Origin: Falsiroseomonas sp051860665
GTDB lineage: Bacteria > Pseudomonadota > Alphaproteobacteria > Acetobacterales > Acetobacteraceae
Length of the DNA stretch: 64,000 nt
Assembly: GCF_051860665.1 (NCBI RefSeq)
Contig: NZ_JBHYDM010000017.1
Span: forward strand, 25,713 to 89,712
Reading direction: 5' to 3'
The first letter of the stretch is position 1, and each line of letters starts with the position of its first letter. The notes beneath the pieces are model-generated. The model saw only the letters and a program-made list of their open reading frames with translations, was not told where the DNA came from and made no database searches. Positions 9,008 to 16,864 of the stretch are shown here, in pieces. A program made the translations under genes and the position numbers.

Positions 9008-9756
9008 CGCACCGCGCTGAGCAGGCGGCTCCAACGGATCGCCATCGGCCAGGCCCAGACCTCCCACCAGCGGGCGGAGCCATCGACGGAGAAGAAGATG
9101 AATTCCGCGCGGCCCACCAGGTTTTCGACCGGGATGAAGCCCACCGCATTCTGCGCCCGGCTGTCCAGGCTATTGTCGCGGTTGTCGCCCATGGCGAAGA
9201 CATGGCCCTCCGGCACCCGGTATTCGCCGGTATTGTCGAAGGGCTGGTCGTCCGACATCTCCAGGATGTTGTGCGCATGCGCCACCATCCCCGGCTGCGG
9301 CGGCAGGAATTCGCGGTATTCGCGCACCACCAGGCGGGGGCCGTCGCCCTCCACCGTATAGGGCCCGATCAGCTCCCGCCGCACGGACTGGCCATTCACA
9401 TAGAGCACGCCGGCACGGACCTGGATGCGGTCGCCCGGCAGGCCGATGATGCGCTTGATATAGTCCGTCGCATTGTCCCGCGGCAGCTTGAACACCGCGA
9501 CGTCACCCCGCTCCGGCAGGCTGCCGAAGATCCGGCCCTGGAAGAGGTTCGGGCTGAAGGGCATGGAATGCCGCGAATAGCCGTAGGAGTATTTCGAGAC
9601 AAAGAGATAGTCGCCCACCAGCAGCGTCGGGATCATGCTGCCGGAGGGGATGTTGAAGGGCTCGAAGGCGACCGTGCGGATGCCGATGGCGATGAGCCCG
9701 GCATAGACCACCGTCTTGATGGATTCGAGCCAGCCGCCCGACTTGTGTTTGGCCAT
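9004..9756 (-). CDS. lepB: Signal peptidase I
   Basis: Membrane-bound serine protease that removes signal peptides from Sec and Tat substrates. The 250-residue product from ATG 9756 has one N-terminal membrane segment (about residues 14-30), the nucleophile Ser40 in IPSGSMIPTL, the general-base Lys101 in DYIKRIIGLPGD, and a late GDNRDNSLDSR motif. These are boxes B, D and E of the family. A 13-residue upstream extension is open, but MAKHKSGGW is a more typical start. It is the first gene of the lepB-rnc-era overlap chain. Confidence 0.96.
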   Translation of the reverse strand: MAKHKSGGWLESIKTVVYAGLIAIGIRTVAFEPFNIPSGSMIPTLLVGDYLFVSKYSYGYSRHSMPFSPNLFQGRIFGSLPERGDVAVFKLPRDNATDYIKRIIGLPGDRIQVRAGVLYVNGQSVRRELIGPYTVEGDGPRLVVREYREFLPPQPGMVAHAHNILEMSDDQPFDNTGEYRVPEGHVFAMGDNRDNSLDSRAQNAVGFIPVENLVGRAEFIFFSVDGSARWWEVWAWPMAIRWSRLLSAVR

Positions 9757-9847
9757 GGTGGGAATTTGCGCGGGCATCCTCAACGGACGCCCCAAATGCC
9801 GGACGCGTCACTGCGGGGCGGGATAGAGCGCGAGGCGATGCAACCTG

Positions 9848-10285
9848 TCAAGGAAGCTGCGATGACGGGGGCATCATGCGCGGCAGCGGGACCGCGGTGA
9901 TGATGACCATGGCCTGGGCATAGGGGAACTCGTCCGTCATGGTCAGCGCGACATGGGACACAAGGCCGGCGGGCGTGATGGCGGCCAGCCGGGCCGCGGC
10001 GCCGCCCGTCATCCGCAGGGTCGGCTGGCCGGAGGAAAGGTTCACCACGCCCAGGTCGCGCCAGAAGACCCCGGCCCGGAAGCCCGTGCCGAGCGCCTTG
10101 GAGGCGGCCTCCTTCGCCGCATAGCGCTTGGCATAGGTGGCGGCGCGGATCTTCTCGGTGCGCCGCTCCGCCTTGGCGCGCTCCGCCGGCGTGTAGATGC
10201 GGGCGAGAAAACGGTCACCGTATTTCTGCATCACCCGCTCGATGCGGCGGATGTCGATGATGTCACTGCCGAGGCCGATAATCAT
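9848..10285 (-). CDS. acpS: Holo-[acyl-carrier-protein] synthase
   Basis: Transfers 4'-phosphopantetheine from CoA to acyl carrier protein. The 145-residue product begins MIIGLGSDIIDIRRIERV, with the Mg-binding Asp in the GSDI motif, and continues with FLARIYTPAERA and the signature YAAKEAASKALGTGF. It is slightly longer than the usual 120-135 because of a C-terminal tail. It lies 9 bases downstream of rsh and about 90 bases upstream of the lepB start on the same strand. pdxJ, often next to acpS, is absent here. Confidence 0.95.
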   Translation of the reverse strand: MIIGLGSDIIDIRRIERVMQKYGDRFLARIYTPAERAKAERRTEKIRAATYAKRYAAKEAASKALGTGFRAGVFWRDLGVVNLSSGQPTLRMTGGAAARLAAITPAGLVSHVALTMTDEFPYAQAMVIITAVPLPRMMPPSSQLP

Positions 10286-10294
10286 GGAGACGAA

Positions 10295-12565
10295 CTAACC
10301 CTTCGACCGCTCGACCTGCGCCACGCCCTGCAGCGCCCGCAGCGCGGCGATGATATTGGACAGGTGGCGCAGGTCCTGCACCTCCACATCCACCGCGATC
10401 TCCTGGAAATCCGGACCGCGATGGACGATGCGGATATTCTCGATGGCGCCGTCCTGCCGCGCGATCGCCTCCGTCACCGCCGAGAGCACGCCGCGGTCAT
10501 TGCCGGTAACCACGTCGATCCGCCCGGTATGCGCCACGCCGGCGCCGCCGCCATAGTCCCAGTCGATGTCGATGAAGCGTTCCGGGCTTTCGGCAAAACC
10601 CGAGAGATTGTGGCAATCCGTCTTGTGGACGGTCACGCCCTTGCCCGTGGTGACAATCCCCAGGATGCGGTCGCCCGGCAGCGGGTGGCAGCAGCCGGCG
10701 AAGTGCACCTCCATCCCCGCCACCAGGCCGGTGATGCCCATGGTGACGTCGCGCTTGAAGCCGCCCTTGGCCAACGGCACGGCGCGCGGGCGGGACCGGG
10801 CCAGCGGCAGGGAATCGGCCGCCCGCGGCGGGCCGCGCAGCTCGGGATAGACCGCGTGCAGCACATCCTTGGCGCTGGCCCCGCCCGCCGCGACCACCAG
10901 GCAGAGCTCCTCGAAGCTGGATTGCTTCAGCGCCTTCAGCGCCGGCTCCATATGCTTCTCGGAGAATTCCACGCCTTCCGCCCGGAAGGCCTTGGCGATG
11001 GCGGCGCGGCCTTCCTGCTGCTGCTGCTGGCGCTGCTCGGCATGCACGAAGCGGCGGATGCGGGCGCGGGCTTTCCCCGTGACAACAAATCTTGCCCATT
11101 GCGGATTGGGCGTGCCGCCGCGGGCGGTGATGATCTCCACCTGGTCGCCGTTTTCCAGCGGCGTGCGCAGCGGCTTGATCTGGCCGTTGATCTTGGCGCC
11201 GACGCATTGGTCGCCGACCTGGCTATGCACCTGGTAGGCGAAGTCGACGCAGGTGGATCCCCGCGGCAGCGCGATCAGCTCGCCCTTGGGCGTGAAGCAG
11301 AAGACCTCGTCGCGGTGCAGCTCAAGCCGCGTGGCGTCCAGGAACTCCTGCGGCTCGCTCGCCTGTTCCAGGATTTCCAGCAGCGCCTTCACCCAGGGGA
11401 ATTTCTGCTGGTCGCGCGCGGCCTCGCCGCCCTGCTTGTAGATCCAATGCGCGGCCACGCCGTATTCGGCGACCTCGTGCATCTCCCGCGTGCGGATCTG
11501 CACCTCGATCTTGGCGTTTCGGCGTTCCGGCACCGTCAGGCCGGTATGGATGGACTGATATCCGTTGGTTTTCGGTGTGCTGATATAATCCTTGAACCGC
11601 CCCGGCACGACCCGATAGGCCGAGTGCAGCACGCCGAGCGCCTGGTAGCAGGCGGCCTGGTCCGGGACGATGACCCGGAAGGCCATGATGTCCGAGAGCT
11701 GCTCGAATTCGATGCTCTTGCCGTGCATCTTCAGCCAGATGGAATAGGGCGACTTCTCCCGCCCCGTCAGCTCCAGCAGGTTGATCCCTGCCTCCTCCAG
11801 CACCCGCTTCAGGTCGGTGCGGATCTCGGCGATCAGGTCGGCGCCCTGGCCGTAGAGGAAGCCGCGGCGGGCGACGATGGATTGGCTGGCATCCGGCTCC
11901 AGCTCGCGGAAGGCGAGCGTCTCCAGCTCCGTCTTCAGCGCGTCCATGCCGATGCGCTCCGCCAGCGGGGCGAAGATCTCCATGGTCTCCCGGGCGGTCT
12001 TGCGTCGCCGGGCTTCCTGCGGGACGAAGTGCAGCGTCTGCATGTTGTGCAGACGGTCCGCCAGCTTCACCAGCAGCACCCGGATATCCTCGGACATCGC
12101 GAGGACCAGCTTCCGGAAATTCTCGGCCTGCTTGGTGCGCTCGGATTGCAGTTCGAGGCGCGTCAGCTTGGTGACGCCATCCACCAGCCGCGCGACTTCC
12201 TTGCCGAAGCGCTTTTCCAGCTCGGCCAGGCCGACCTTGGTATCCTCCGCCACGTCATGCAGCAGGGCGGTGGCGATGGAGGCGGCGTCCAGCCGGTACT
12301 GCACCAGGGTGCGGGCCACGGCGACGGGATGGATGATATAGGGGTCGCCGTTGTCGCGCTTCTGGCCCTCATGCGCGGCGCTGGCGGTGACCCAGGCGCG
12401 CTCGATCATGGCCGTATCGGCGCGGGGGGAATAGGCGGCGACGAGGCGGGCCAGTTCCTGGCCGATGGTCTCCCCGGCCGGTGTCGGGCCCGCGGGGGCG
12501 GGCGCCGGGGCGGCGGGCGGAGGGTCCAGGGCGATCCCGGCCGGCATGCCGTCGGGCGCGTTCAT
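10295..12565 (-). CDS. rsh: Bifunctional (p)ppGpp synthetase/hydrolase (RelA/SpoT homologue)
   Basis: Controls the stringent response by making and degrading (p)ppGpp. The 756 residues hold an N-terminal HD hydrolase domain with HEGQKRDNGDPYIIHP (about 65-80) and the HD of LLHDVAEDT (about 101-109), then the synthetase domain with GYQSIHTGL, a TGS domain (DFAYQVHSQVGDQC region) and a C-terminal ACT domain. Both halves look intact, as expected for the single long Rsh of alphaproteobacteria. The first 30 or so residues are proline/alanine rich and not conserved in style, so a later start is possible. rpoZ lies 67 bases upstream on the same strand. Confidence 0.95.
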   Translation of the reverse strand: MNAPDGMPAGIALDPPPAAPAPAPAGPTPAGETIGQELARLVAAYSPRADTAMIERAWVTASAAHEGQKRDNGDPYIIHPVAVARTLVQYRLDAASIATALLHDVAEDTKVGLAELEKRFGKEVARLVDGVTKLTRLELQSERTKQAENFRKLVLAMSEDIRVLLVKLADRLHNMQTLHFVPQEARRRKTARETMEIFAPLAERIGMDALKTELETLAFRELEPDASQSIVARRGFLYGQGADLIAEIRTDLKRVLEEAGINLLELTGREKSPYSIWLKMHGKSIEFEQLSDIMAFRVIVPDQAACYQALGVLHSAYRVVPGRFKDYISTPKTNGYQSIHTGLTVPERRNAKIEVQIRTREMHEVAEYGVAAHWIYKQGGEAARDQQKFPWVKALLEILEQASEPQEFLDATRLELHRDEVFCFTPKGELIALPRGSTCVDFAYQVHSQVGDQCVGAKINGQIKPLRTPLENGDQVEIITARGGTPNPQWARFVVTGKARARIRRFVHAEQRQQQQQEGRAAIAKAFRAEGVEFSEKHMEPALKALKQSSFEELCLVVAAGGASAKDVLHAVYPELRGPPRAADSLPLARSRPRAVPLAKGGFKRDVTMGITGLVAGMEVHFAGCCHPLPGDRILGIVTTGKGVTVHKTDCHNLSGFAESPERFIDIDWDYGGGAGVAHTGRIDVVTGNDRGVLSAVTEAIARQDGAIENIRIVHRGPDFQEIAVDVEVQDLRHLSNIIAALRALQGVAQVERSKG

Positions 12566-12632
12566 TTGCGGCCGATCCTGGCCGTTGGCCGGGGCGCGGG
12601 GGCCTCGCGGCCCCTGCGCGGTCGATCCGGCG

Positions 12633-13028
12633 TCAGCGCTTTCCGCCGAGTTCGGCGGCGATCGCCGCCTCGATATCGTCGGCCGAGAGGTCTTCCAGCC
12701 CGGCGCCGTCGCCGATCGCTTCCTCGTTCACGTCCATGACGCCGAAGATGTTCTCGTCGGTGGCGATGAGGTCGAGCACCTCCTCCTCCGCCGGCTCCGG
12801 CTCCGGCGCGCGCTGCAGCGACTTCACCAGGTCGGCCTGCAGCAGGTCGAGGTCGACCGTGCCCTCGGCGATCTCGCGCAGCGCAACGACCGGGTTCTTG
12901 TCATTGTCGCGATCGACCGTCAGCTCCTCGCCGCGGCTCACATTGCGGGCGCGCTGCGCCGCATGCAGAACCAGCTCGAAGCGGTTGGGAACGCGGAGGA
13001 TGCAGTCCTCGACCGTAACGCGCGCCAT
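12633..13028 (-). CDS. rpoZ: RNA polymerase omega subunit
   Basis: Small subunit that helps assemble RNA polymerase and forms part of a ppGpp binding site. The 131-residue protein starts MARVTVEDCILRVPNRFELV and has HAAQRARNVSRGEELTVDRDNDKNPVVALREIA, the complete omega core, followed by an acidic C-terminal tail typical of alphaproteobacteria. It is next to rsh, the usual rpoZ-spoT pairing, which links the ppGpp enzyme with one of its targets. Confidence 0.95.
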   Translation of the reverse strand: MARVTVEDCILRVPNRFELVLHAAQRARNVSRGEELTVDRDNDKNPVVALREIAEGTVDLDLLQADLVKSLQRAPEPEPAEEEVLDLIATDENIFGVMDVNEEAIGDGAGLEDLSADDIEAAIAAELGGKR

Positions 13029-13164
13029 GGCGGCTCCAATCCCGATGCGGGGGGAATAGTGCGGGGAACCCGAGGCGCAGGCGCTGCGCGCGGGACTCCC
13101 CTCCCCACCCTATGGTGAACGCTCCATGTAGCCAGCCCGGGCGCCGCTTGCAAGGCGCGCGAGT

Positions 13165-13505
13165 TCAGCTTCCGGGCGGGCAGTCGCGGGCGGCCGCCAG
13201 GTCCCGCAGCCGGGCATTGCGCCGTTCCAGCGCCGCCGTCTCGCTGCGCTGGGTGTCGCCATTGTCCATGAAGGCCATCCGCCCAGGCCCATCAGCAGCA
13301 GCATCCCGGCATTGTCCGCGCCGCGGCGTTCCGATTCCCGCGCCAGTTCCGGCAGCCGCGCCTGATTGGCGGCAAGCTCGCCTTGAATGTGTGCGCAGCT
13401 CAAACGATCATCGAGCCCGGTCGATTCGGCGGGCGGCTGCGCCTGCCGCGCACCGCAGCCCGTCAGGAAAAAGAGGATCGCCAGCGTGCCGAATGCTTTT
13501 GTCAT
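13165..13505 (-). pseudogene. Small lipoprotein gene with apparent one-base frameshift
   Basis: From ATG 13505 the product starts MTKAFGTLAILFFLTGC, a lipoprotein signal with a lipobox at LTGC, then a polar helical stretch that contains GMLLLMGLGG. After that the reading frame turns into an arginine/tryptophan-rich shadow frame and runs to 13110. If one G is supplied near 13273-13277, the frame continues as a sensible segment (AFMDNGDTQRSETAALERR) and stops at 13165-13167, for about 113 residues. The gene may be broken, or the assembly may carry a one-base error. No function is recognised. Its start lies only 7 bases from the divergent lipoprotein gene at 13513. Confidence 0.6.
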
Positions 13506-13512
13506 AACCGCA

Positions 13513-14115
13513 ATGTTCCATGCCCGCAGCGCCGGCGGAAGATGGGGTCGCGCCCTGCGCGGGCTGGCGTTGGCGCTGATCCTGCCGCTCGCGGCCTGCG
13601 CCAGCGGCGCCACGCCGGGGGCGATGACGGTGCCCCTCTCGGCCGATACCATGATCGCCGAGGGCTCCGGGCTGCGGCAGGCGGTGGCCACCGGCACGCT
13701 GGGCGGCGGGCAGGAGACCAACCCGATGTGGACCTCCCAGGTCTCCAACGAGGCCTTTGCGAGCGCGCTGCGGCAGAGCCTCGGCACCCATGCGATGCTG
13801 GCCATCCAGGGCGGGCGCTTCCGGCTGGATGCCACGCTCGGCGCGCTGCGGCAGCCGCTGATGGGCGCCTCGCTGGAGGTCACCTCGACCGTCGCCTATC
13901 GGCTGACCTCGGTGGAGACCGGCGCCGTGGTCTTCGAACGCACCATCGAGGCCGCCTATACCGCCCCCTTCAGCGCCGCCTTCGCCGCGGTCGAGCGGCT
14001 GCGCCTGGCCAATGAGGGCTCGGTGCGGGAGAATATTCGCCGCTTCCTGGTGGCCCTGGTGGCGGAGGAAGCCCGCAACCCGCAGGCCTTCCGCGCCGGC
14101 ACGCCGATCTCCTGA
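13513..14115 (+). CDS. Putative lipoprotein of unknown function
   Basis: About 200 residues starting at ATG 13513. It has a positively charged N-terminus, a hydrophobic core and the lipobox LPLAAC near residues 24-29, so it is probably a lipid-anchored periplasmic or outer-membrane protein. The mature part has a strand-rich segment with SLEVTSTVAYRLTSVETGAVVFER and a helical tail (ENIRRFLVALVAEEA) that suggests a small soluble domain. I do not recognise the family. It is convergent with folK, with a 4-base gap between stops, and divergent from the frameshifted lipoprotein. Confidence 0.75.
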   Translation: MFHARSAGGRWGRALRGLALALILPLAACASGATPGAMTVPLSADTMIAEGSGLRQAVATGTLGGGQETNPMWTSQVSNEAFASALRQSLGTHAMLAIQGGRFRLDATLGALRQPLMGASLEVTSTVAYRLTSVETGAVVFERTIEAAYTAPFSAAFAAVERLRLANEGSVRENIRRFLVALVAEEARNPQAFRAGTPIS

Positions 14116-14119
14116 AGCC

Positions 14120-14629
14120 TCAGCCGAGCGGGCGCACCCCGGCCCGCCCCACCTGCCCCAGCAGATCCGCCGCCGTGGCGCCGAGGCCGGGATGCACCCA
14201 GCCCGGCGCCACATCCGCCAGCGGCGCCAGGACGAAGGCGCGCAGATGGGCGCGGGGATGCGGCAGGATGGGGTCGGGCGCGTCCCGGACCAGCCCGTCC
14301 AGGTCGATCAGGTCCAGGTCCAGGGTGCGCGGCGCATTGGGATAGGGGCGGACCCGGCCGAAGCGGGCCTCGATGCCCTGCAAGGCGGCCAGCAGCGCCG
14401 CGGGGTCGGGCGGCGTGGCGCCGGGGCGCGGCTCCAGCCGGGCCATGCCATTGACATAGTCGGGCGCGCCGGGGCTGGGCGGCACGGGGGCGGTCGCATA
14501 CCAGCGGGACAGCGCCCGCAGCCGCAGGCCGGGCAAGGCATCCAGCGCCGCGGCGGCGGCGCGGCAGGTGGCCAGGGCATCACGCCCATCCGGGCCGGGC
14601 AGGTTGGCGCCAAGGGCGATCAGGATCAT
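14120..14629 (-). CDS. folK: 2-amino-4-hydroxy-6-hydroxymethyldihydropteridine pyrophosphokinase
   Basis: Folate biosynthesis enzyme that pyrophosphorylates 6-hydroxymethyl-7,8-dihydropterin. From ATG 14629 the 169-residue product begins MILIALGANLPGPDG, the family's opening strand. The central RYGRVRPYPNAPRTLDLDLI-like segment here reads FGRVRPYPNAPRTLDLDLID, including the DLDL metal-binding pair, and LPHPRAHLRAFVLAPLADVAP follows. A longer reading to 14683 is open, but the upstream residues are not family-like. folP and folB are not adjacent. Confidence 0.94.
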   Translation of the reverse strand: MILIALGANLPGPDGRDALATCRAAAAALDALPGLRLRALSRWYATAPVPPSPGAPDYVNGMARLEPRPGATPPDPAALLAALQGIEARFGRVRPYPNAPRTLDLDLIDLDGLVRDAPDPILPHPRAHLRAFVLAPLADVAPGWVHPGLGATAADLLGQVGRAGVRPLG

Positions 14630-14669
14630 ATCCCGCGCTCTACCGCCCGAACCTCGGAAAGACCACGCC

Positions 14670-15323
14670 TTGCAGCCGCCCAACCCGGGGACGCCCGAGA
14701 CGCCAAGCCACGACTGCCCGCTCTGCCCGCGCCTGGTGGCCTATCGGATGGAAAATCGCCAAAAATGGCCGGAGTGGCACAATGGGCCGGTGCCCTGCTG
14801 GGGGCAGAGCGAGGCGCGGCTGCTGGTGCTGGGCCTGGCGCCCGGGGTGCGCGGCGCCAATCGCACGGGCCGGCCCTTCACCGGCGATTTCGCCGGCAAG
14901 CTGCTCTATGCCACGCTGTTGAAATACGGCCTGGCGGCCGGTGAATACCGGGAGGATCCGAAGGACGGCATGCAGCTCCGCGGCGTGCGGATCGCCAATG
15001 CGGTGCGCTGCGTGCCGCCCGAGAACCTGCCGACGCCGGCCGAGATCACCACCTGCAACCGCTTCGTGGTGGCGGAGCGATCGGCCATGCCGCAGCTGCG
15101 CGTGGTGCTGGCGCTGGGGCTGGTGGCGCATAATGCATTTCTGAAGAGCCACCGCATTCCCGTGGCACGGTACAAATTCGCCCATGGCGCGCAGCACGTG
15201 CTGCCGGATGGGGTGGTGCTGGCGGACAGCTATCATGTCAGCCGCTACAACCAGAATACGGGCCGCCTGACGACGGAGATGTTCGAGACCGCGGTGGAGC
15301 GGATCCTCCCCCTCATCGCCTGA
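14670..15323 (+). CDS. Uracil-DNA glycosylase, family 5 type
   Basis: Removes uracil and possibly other deaminated bases from DNA. About 217 residues. An N-terminal CPLCPRL pair of cysteines, with later cysteines at AVRCVPP and TTCNRF, fits the iron-sulfur cluster of family 4/5 enzymes. Motif A is LGLAPGVRGANRTGRPFTGD, the family-5 form, and DSYHVSRYNQNTGRLT serves as the second motif. The frame is open to 14568, but a TTG at 14670 follows a GGAAAG element, and starting there avoids overlap with folK; the start codon is an inference. Confidence 0.88.
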   Translation: MQPPNPGTPETPSHDCPLCPRLVAYRMENRQKWPEWHNGPVPCWGQSEARLLVLGLAPGVRGANRTGRPFTGDFAGKLLYATLLKYGLAAGEYREDPKDGMQLRGVRIANAVRCVPPENLPTPAEITTCNRFVVAERSAMPQLRVVLALGLVAHNAFLKSHRIPVARYKFAHGAQHVLPDGVVLADSYHVSRYNQNTGRLTTEMFETAVERILPLIA

Positions 15324-15366
15324 GAAGGCGGGTGGGGACGCGGCAGGCCACGCCCCCGTCCATTCT

Positions 15367-15441
15367 TCAGCGCAGCCCGAGGAAGCTCAGGATGGCGATG
15401 ACGATGACCACGGCGCCGACGATATAGACAATGCTGTTCAT
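15367..15441 (-). CDS. 24-residue single-span membrane peptide
   Basis: A short open frame of 25 codons from ATG 15441 to TGA 15367. The product is almost entirely one hydrophobic span (IVYIVGAVVIVIAILSFLGL) closed by an arginine. Very similar tiny membrane peptides occur in many proteobacteria next to intergenic regions; their function is not known. The reverse-strand sequence just upstream contains GAGGGAC, a plausible ribosome binding site. Its neighbours are the glycosylase, convergent, and the peroxidase, upstream on the same strand. Confidence 0.6.
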   Translation of the reverse strand: MNSIVYIVGAVVIVIAILSFLGLR

Positions 15442-15506
15442 GGGGTGTCCCTCGGTTCACGACAGCGGGGTAACGGGGCAGCAACATCAAAGTTGCAGAC
15501 TCCCTC

Positions 15507-16052
15507 TCACCCCGTCGGCATGCCACCGAGGGCCGCCTGCACAGCCTGCAGCAGCGTGGGATTCTCGGGCGCCACGGAGGTCGGGAAGCTGCGCACCGCC
15601 AGCCCGTCCCGCGCCACCAGGTACTTGTGGAAATTCCAGCGTGGCGGCCCGCCGGCGCGCGCGGCGAGCCAGGCGAAGAGGGGATGCGCCTGCGGCCCGC
15701 GCAGCGTGGTCAGCCCGGCCATGGGGAAGGTGATGCCATAGACCGTCTCGCAGAATTCGCGGATCTTCGCGGCCTCGGTGCTTTCCTGCCGGAAGTCGTT
15801 GGAGGGCACGCCGATCACGGCAAAGCCCATTGGCGCGAAACGGTCATGCAGCCGCTGCAGCCCCTCATACTGCGGCGTATAGCCGCAGAAGCTGGCGGTG
15901 TTCACCACCAGCAGCGCCTGGCCGCGGAACTCGGACAGCGCCAGCGGCCCGCCCTCCAGCGCCTCCAGCCGGAAGTCGAAGACGGTCTGGGCGGGGGCCG
16001 CGGCCATCAGCAGGGGCGTGGCCAGCAGGGCGCGGCGCGGGACCTCAGCCAT
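15507..16052 (-). CDS. Glutathione peroxidase family protein with an N-terminal export-like segment
   Basis: Thiol peroxidase of the glutathione peroxidase family, 181 residues. It shows VNTASFCGYTPQYEGL with the peroxidatic cysteine, IGVPSNDFRQE in place of the usual Gln-containing GFPCNQF motif, and a WNFHKYLVARDG tryptophan/asparagine motif. The first 25 residues (RRALLATPLLMAAAPAQT) look like a Sec signal peptide with cleavage near APAQ, so a periplasmic location is likely. The start overlaps the end of the sulfite-oxidase-like gene by 8 bases, suggesting coupled translation and a shared oxidative-stress role. Confidence 0.85.
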   Translation of the reverse strand: MAEVPRRALLATPLLMAAAPAQTVFDFRLEALEGGPLALSEFRGQALLVVNTASFCGYTPQYEGLQRLHDRFAPMGFAVIGVPSNDFRQESTEAAKIREFCETVYGITFPMAGLTTLRGPQAHPLFAWLAARAGGPPRWNFHKYLVARDGLAVRSFPTSVAPENPTLLQAVQAALGGMPTG

Positions 16053-16716
16053 ACCTTTCCTCCATCCAGGGATCGCCGCGATTGTGGTAGCCGCGCACCT
16101 CCCAGAAGCCGGGCCGGTCCTCGCGCAGCAGCTCGACACGGGTGAGCCATTTCGGGCTCTTCCAGAAATACAGATGCGGCACGACCAGCCGCAGCGGCCC
16201 GCCATGCTGGCGCTCCAGCGGCGCGCCCGCCCAGGAATGGGCGAAGAGGTTCTCGGGCCGCGCGAAATCCTCGATGGCGAGATTCGTCGTGTAGCCGTCG
16301 TAGCTGGTGAGCGCGACGAAGCGCGCTTCCTCCTTCGGCCGCGCCAGCGCCAGCAGGTCCGGGACCGGCACGCCCTCCCAGTCATTGTCGTAGCGCGACC
16401 ACTGCGTGACGCAATGGATGTCATTGCGGCGGCGCGCCTGCGGCATGGCCAAAAATTCGTCCAGCGTCAGGCGCAGCGGCGCGGCCACCAGGCCCTCGAT
16501 CCGCAGGCGAAACTTCTCCCGGCTCACATCCGGCTGCACGCCCAGGTCGAGCACCGGGAAATCGGACACAAGGCGCTGGCCAGGCGGCAGGCGATCGGCC
16601 TCGGGGGTGGAGGTGGTGCCGGTCAGCAGCCGGCCATCCCGGGCCCAGCCCTGCTTGGTCTCGACCAGCTTCTCCCGCACCCTTCCGGTCAGCGGGATAT
16701 CCTCGTCCTCGGGCAT
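16045..16716 (-). CDS. Sulfite-oxidase-like molybdopterin oxidoreductase
   Basis: A 223-residue protein of the sulfite oxidase/MsrP-like superfamily (COG2041). It has LSDFPVLDLG-type opening residues, LRIEGLV, a HCVTQWSRYDNDWEGV motif with the Mo-coordinating cysteine, and GGPLRLVVPHLYFWKSPKWL. It lacks a twin-arginine signal, unlike MsrP, and probably acts in the cytoplasm on an unknown substrate. No heme or membrane partner gene is adjacent. The downstream peroxidase overlaps it by 8 bases. Confidence 0.88.
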   Translation of the reverse strand: MPEDEDIPLTGRVREKLVETKQGWARDGRLLTGTTSTPEADRLPPGQRLVSDFPVLDLGVQPDVSREKFRLRIEGLVAAPLRLTLDEFLAMPQARRRNDIHCVTQWSRYDNDWEGVPVPDLLALARPKEEARFVALTSYDGYTTNLAIEDFARPENLFAHSWAGAPLERQHGGPLRLVVPHLYFWKSPKWLTRVELLREDRPGFWEVRGYHNRGDPWMEERYG

Positions 16717-16864
16717 CGCGATCTCCTCGTGGCGATAGGTGCCGATGCGGCGAGCGGATGCAAGGGGCGCCGCAGCTTTCGGAACATCCAGGCCATGGCT
16801 CGATCCGCCCCGCGCCCGGGCCGGACCCTAAGCCAGGCCCGGGGCGGCTGATGACCGCCCGTCC
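16717..16864. other. Intergenic gap with GC-rich hairpin
   Basis: The 148-base gap separates the lipoprotein hydrolase from the oxidoreductase. An inverted repeat with 8-base arms (16805-16812 and 16840-16847) can form a stem around a 27-base loop that itself can pair. There is no T-run on either strand, so it is only a weak terminator candidate. Confidence 0.3.

Noticed and set aside
9953..12739. A 928-codon open frame on the + strand over rsh and acpS
   Set aside because: Antisense to rsh with no recognisable domain and low-complexity composition.
13089..13125. A CTCCCCTCCCCACCC run upstream of rpoZ as a copy of the GC palindrome family
   Set aside because: It has only one arm and no complementary arm, so it does not form the hairpin.
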